NCBI GenBank assembly: GCA_038501195.1
Contig: JBBPUQ010000007.1
Location: 1,093,501-1,157,500 of the forward strand
Direction: 5' to 3'
DNA from: Nemania diffusa
Taxonomy: Eukaryota; Ascomycota; Sordariomycetes; Xylariales; Xylariaceae
Length of the DNA: 64,000 bases
Part shown: positions 63,401 to 64,000 of the stretch, in pieces
How positions within the stretch are numbered: position 1 is the first letter of the stretch
How the letters are laid out: the number at the start of each line of letters is the position of its first letter
Notes under the pieces: model-generated
What the model saw: the letters and a program-made list of their open reading frames with translations, nothing else
Told to the model about the DNA's origin: nothing
Database searches by the model: none
Made by a program: the position numbers and the translations under genes

Positions 63401-63421
63401 CATTTGCAGGTCGTCATGTAA
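60413..63421 (+). CDS. CHS4: Chitin synthase activator Skt5/Chs4 (Sel1-repeat protein, CaaX)
   Basis: From 60413 the exons are 60413-60495, 60705-63330 and 63410-63421, encoding 906 residues. With the upstream exon at 58553 the total is 932. The second acceptor could equally be at 60701, which changes two residues. A disordered N-terminus precedes a block of Sel1 repeats (about residues 230-500), with units such as AYSGYMRAAQQGWGRADYRIGMLYE, AAYRLGMINLLGQRG, ARQYIEKAAYLGFAKAQLKMG and ARKWYELAAEHGNKDAEARL. A long Pro/Gly/Gln-rich disordered tail runs to the end. The last exon adds only VVM, creating the prenylation motif CVVM. Yeast Skt5/Chs4 is likewise farnesylated and tethers and activates chitin synthase III at the bud neck. 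In filamentous fungi relatives act on class IV-type chitin synthases at septa and tips. Family assignment is firm. The exact start is not. Confidence 0.93.
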
Positions 63422-64000
63422 ATTATGATAAAACGATTAGATTGGTGTTGGCAAGGGCATGGACATTGGCATTGGCATTTGCGAAGAGTTGGTGGCTATA
63501 TGTTGGAACTAATCCCTTTCTTTTCACGATACCACTCTTCCTATTTCTTTCTTGCTCTTTCTCGTCCCTTTAGATTGCGAAAAGCAGAGAGACGAAAAGC
63601 CTGGCATAGACATAGGCACACATACGTGCACAAATGGTTGGAATAAATACCTGAATGTTTGAGTCTCAGCATATTGCATGTGATGGAGTTTATTGATAGG
63701 GCTGAAGGAACTGAAAGATTCACAGAAGTGATCTACGCATACTACCAGAACCTTAATAAAAATGGCTAGAAATTAAATTACTAGATAAGAAATGATGGAG
63801 TAAGGGCGTCGATAAGTAACTTTGCTTGCCCTTAGAGTGTAATTAGACGTGGAGGAAAGGGAAATATAAATGTTCTCATCCAAAGAACTACCAGGCTGGA
63901 TTTATTCTGCTCCTGCGGATAGATCCCTACGAAAAGGAGAGATTACATGAAACTTCTGCGTAGAATAAATAAATATAGTATGCTAATAGACGCTTAGCCT
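63422..64000. other. 3' flank of the Skt5/Chs4 gene
   Basis: AT-rich, with AATAAA-like signals near 63,644 and 63,963. No further gene is seen before the window ends. Confidence 0.6.

Overview
The window is nuclear DNA of a filamentous ascomycete (Pezizomycotina). A Sordariomycete is most likely, but this is inferred from protein flavour and not tested. Genes carry short introns (mostly 50-120 bp) with GTRNGT donors, CTRAY branch points and YAG acceptors. Proteins are closest in style to Neurospora/Fusarium-type homologues. Intergenic DNA is long (1-6 kb), rich in TACCTACC/GGTAGGTA tracts, and locally AT-rich in a way that suggests decayed repeats. Eleven conserved protein genes could be rebuilt exon by exon in an uninterrupted frame. 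All are eukaryotic housekeeping, cell-wall or secretory genes. There is no secondary-metabolite cluster, CRISPR array, rRNA gene or clean tRNA gene.

Layout, left to right. 1-243: possible tail of a gene cut by the window edge. 2083-3516 (+): secreted GH17 beta-1,3-glucanase. 5237-11149 (-): FKS1 1,3-beta-glucan synthase, convergent with the GH17 gene. 11150-17359: a 6.2-kb non-coding gap with hairpins. 17360-19684 (+): GCNA/SprT-type metalloprotease. 19685-21607: AT-rich gap. 21608-23514 (+): ER alpha-1,2-mannosidase (GH47). 24763-25756 (-): Mog1. 25980-26992: a 1.0-kb terminal-inverted-repeat element without coding capacity. 27656-29282 (-): Sds23 CBS-domain protein. 31020-32482 (+): AIF/AMID-like FAD oxidoreductase. 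34496-38730 (+): Kap121/Pse1 importin. 38731-44296: a 5.6-kb gap with gene-like debris. 44297-48923 (-): UDP-glucose:glycoprotein glucosyltransferase ending in KDEL. 50020-54003 (+): coatomer alpha. 54942-55900 (-): proteasome subunit Rpn12. 60413-63421 (+), perhaps starting at 58553: Skt5/Chs4 chitin synthase activator ending in a CVVM prenylation box.

Two themes recur. Cell wall: glucan synthase, a glucan-remodelling hydrolase and a chitin synthase activator. Secretory pathway: UGGT and the ER mannosidase act in glycoprotein quality control and coatomer in Golgi-ER retrieval, and UGGT and coatomer alpha are divergent across a 1.1-kb shared upstream region. The neighbourhood may be coincidental.

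The points most worth following up are these. (1) The TIR element has dense GTCAC/GTGAC subterminal repeats. (2) FKS1 hot spot 1 has Tyr and Ala at the positions of yeast F639 and P647, a natural pattern associated with low echinocandin sensitivity. (3) The SprT protein has the full GCNA architecture. (4) The Skt5 CaaX box is split by an intron directly after its cysteine. (5) The 38.7-44.3 kb gap holds the remains of a small secreted protein and one possible lineage-specific gene.
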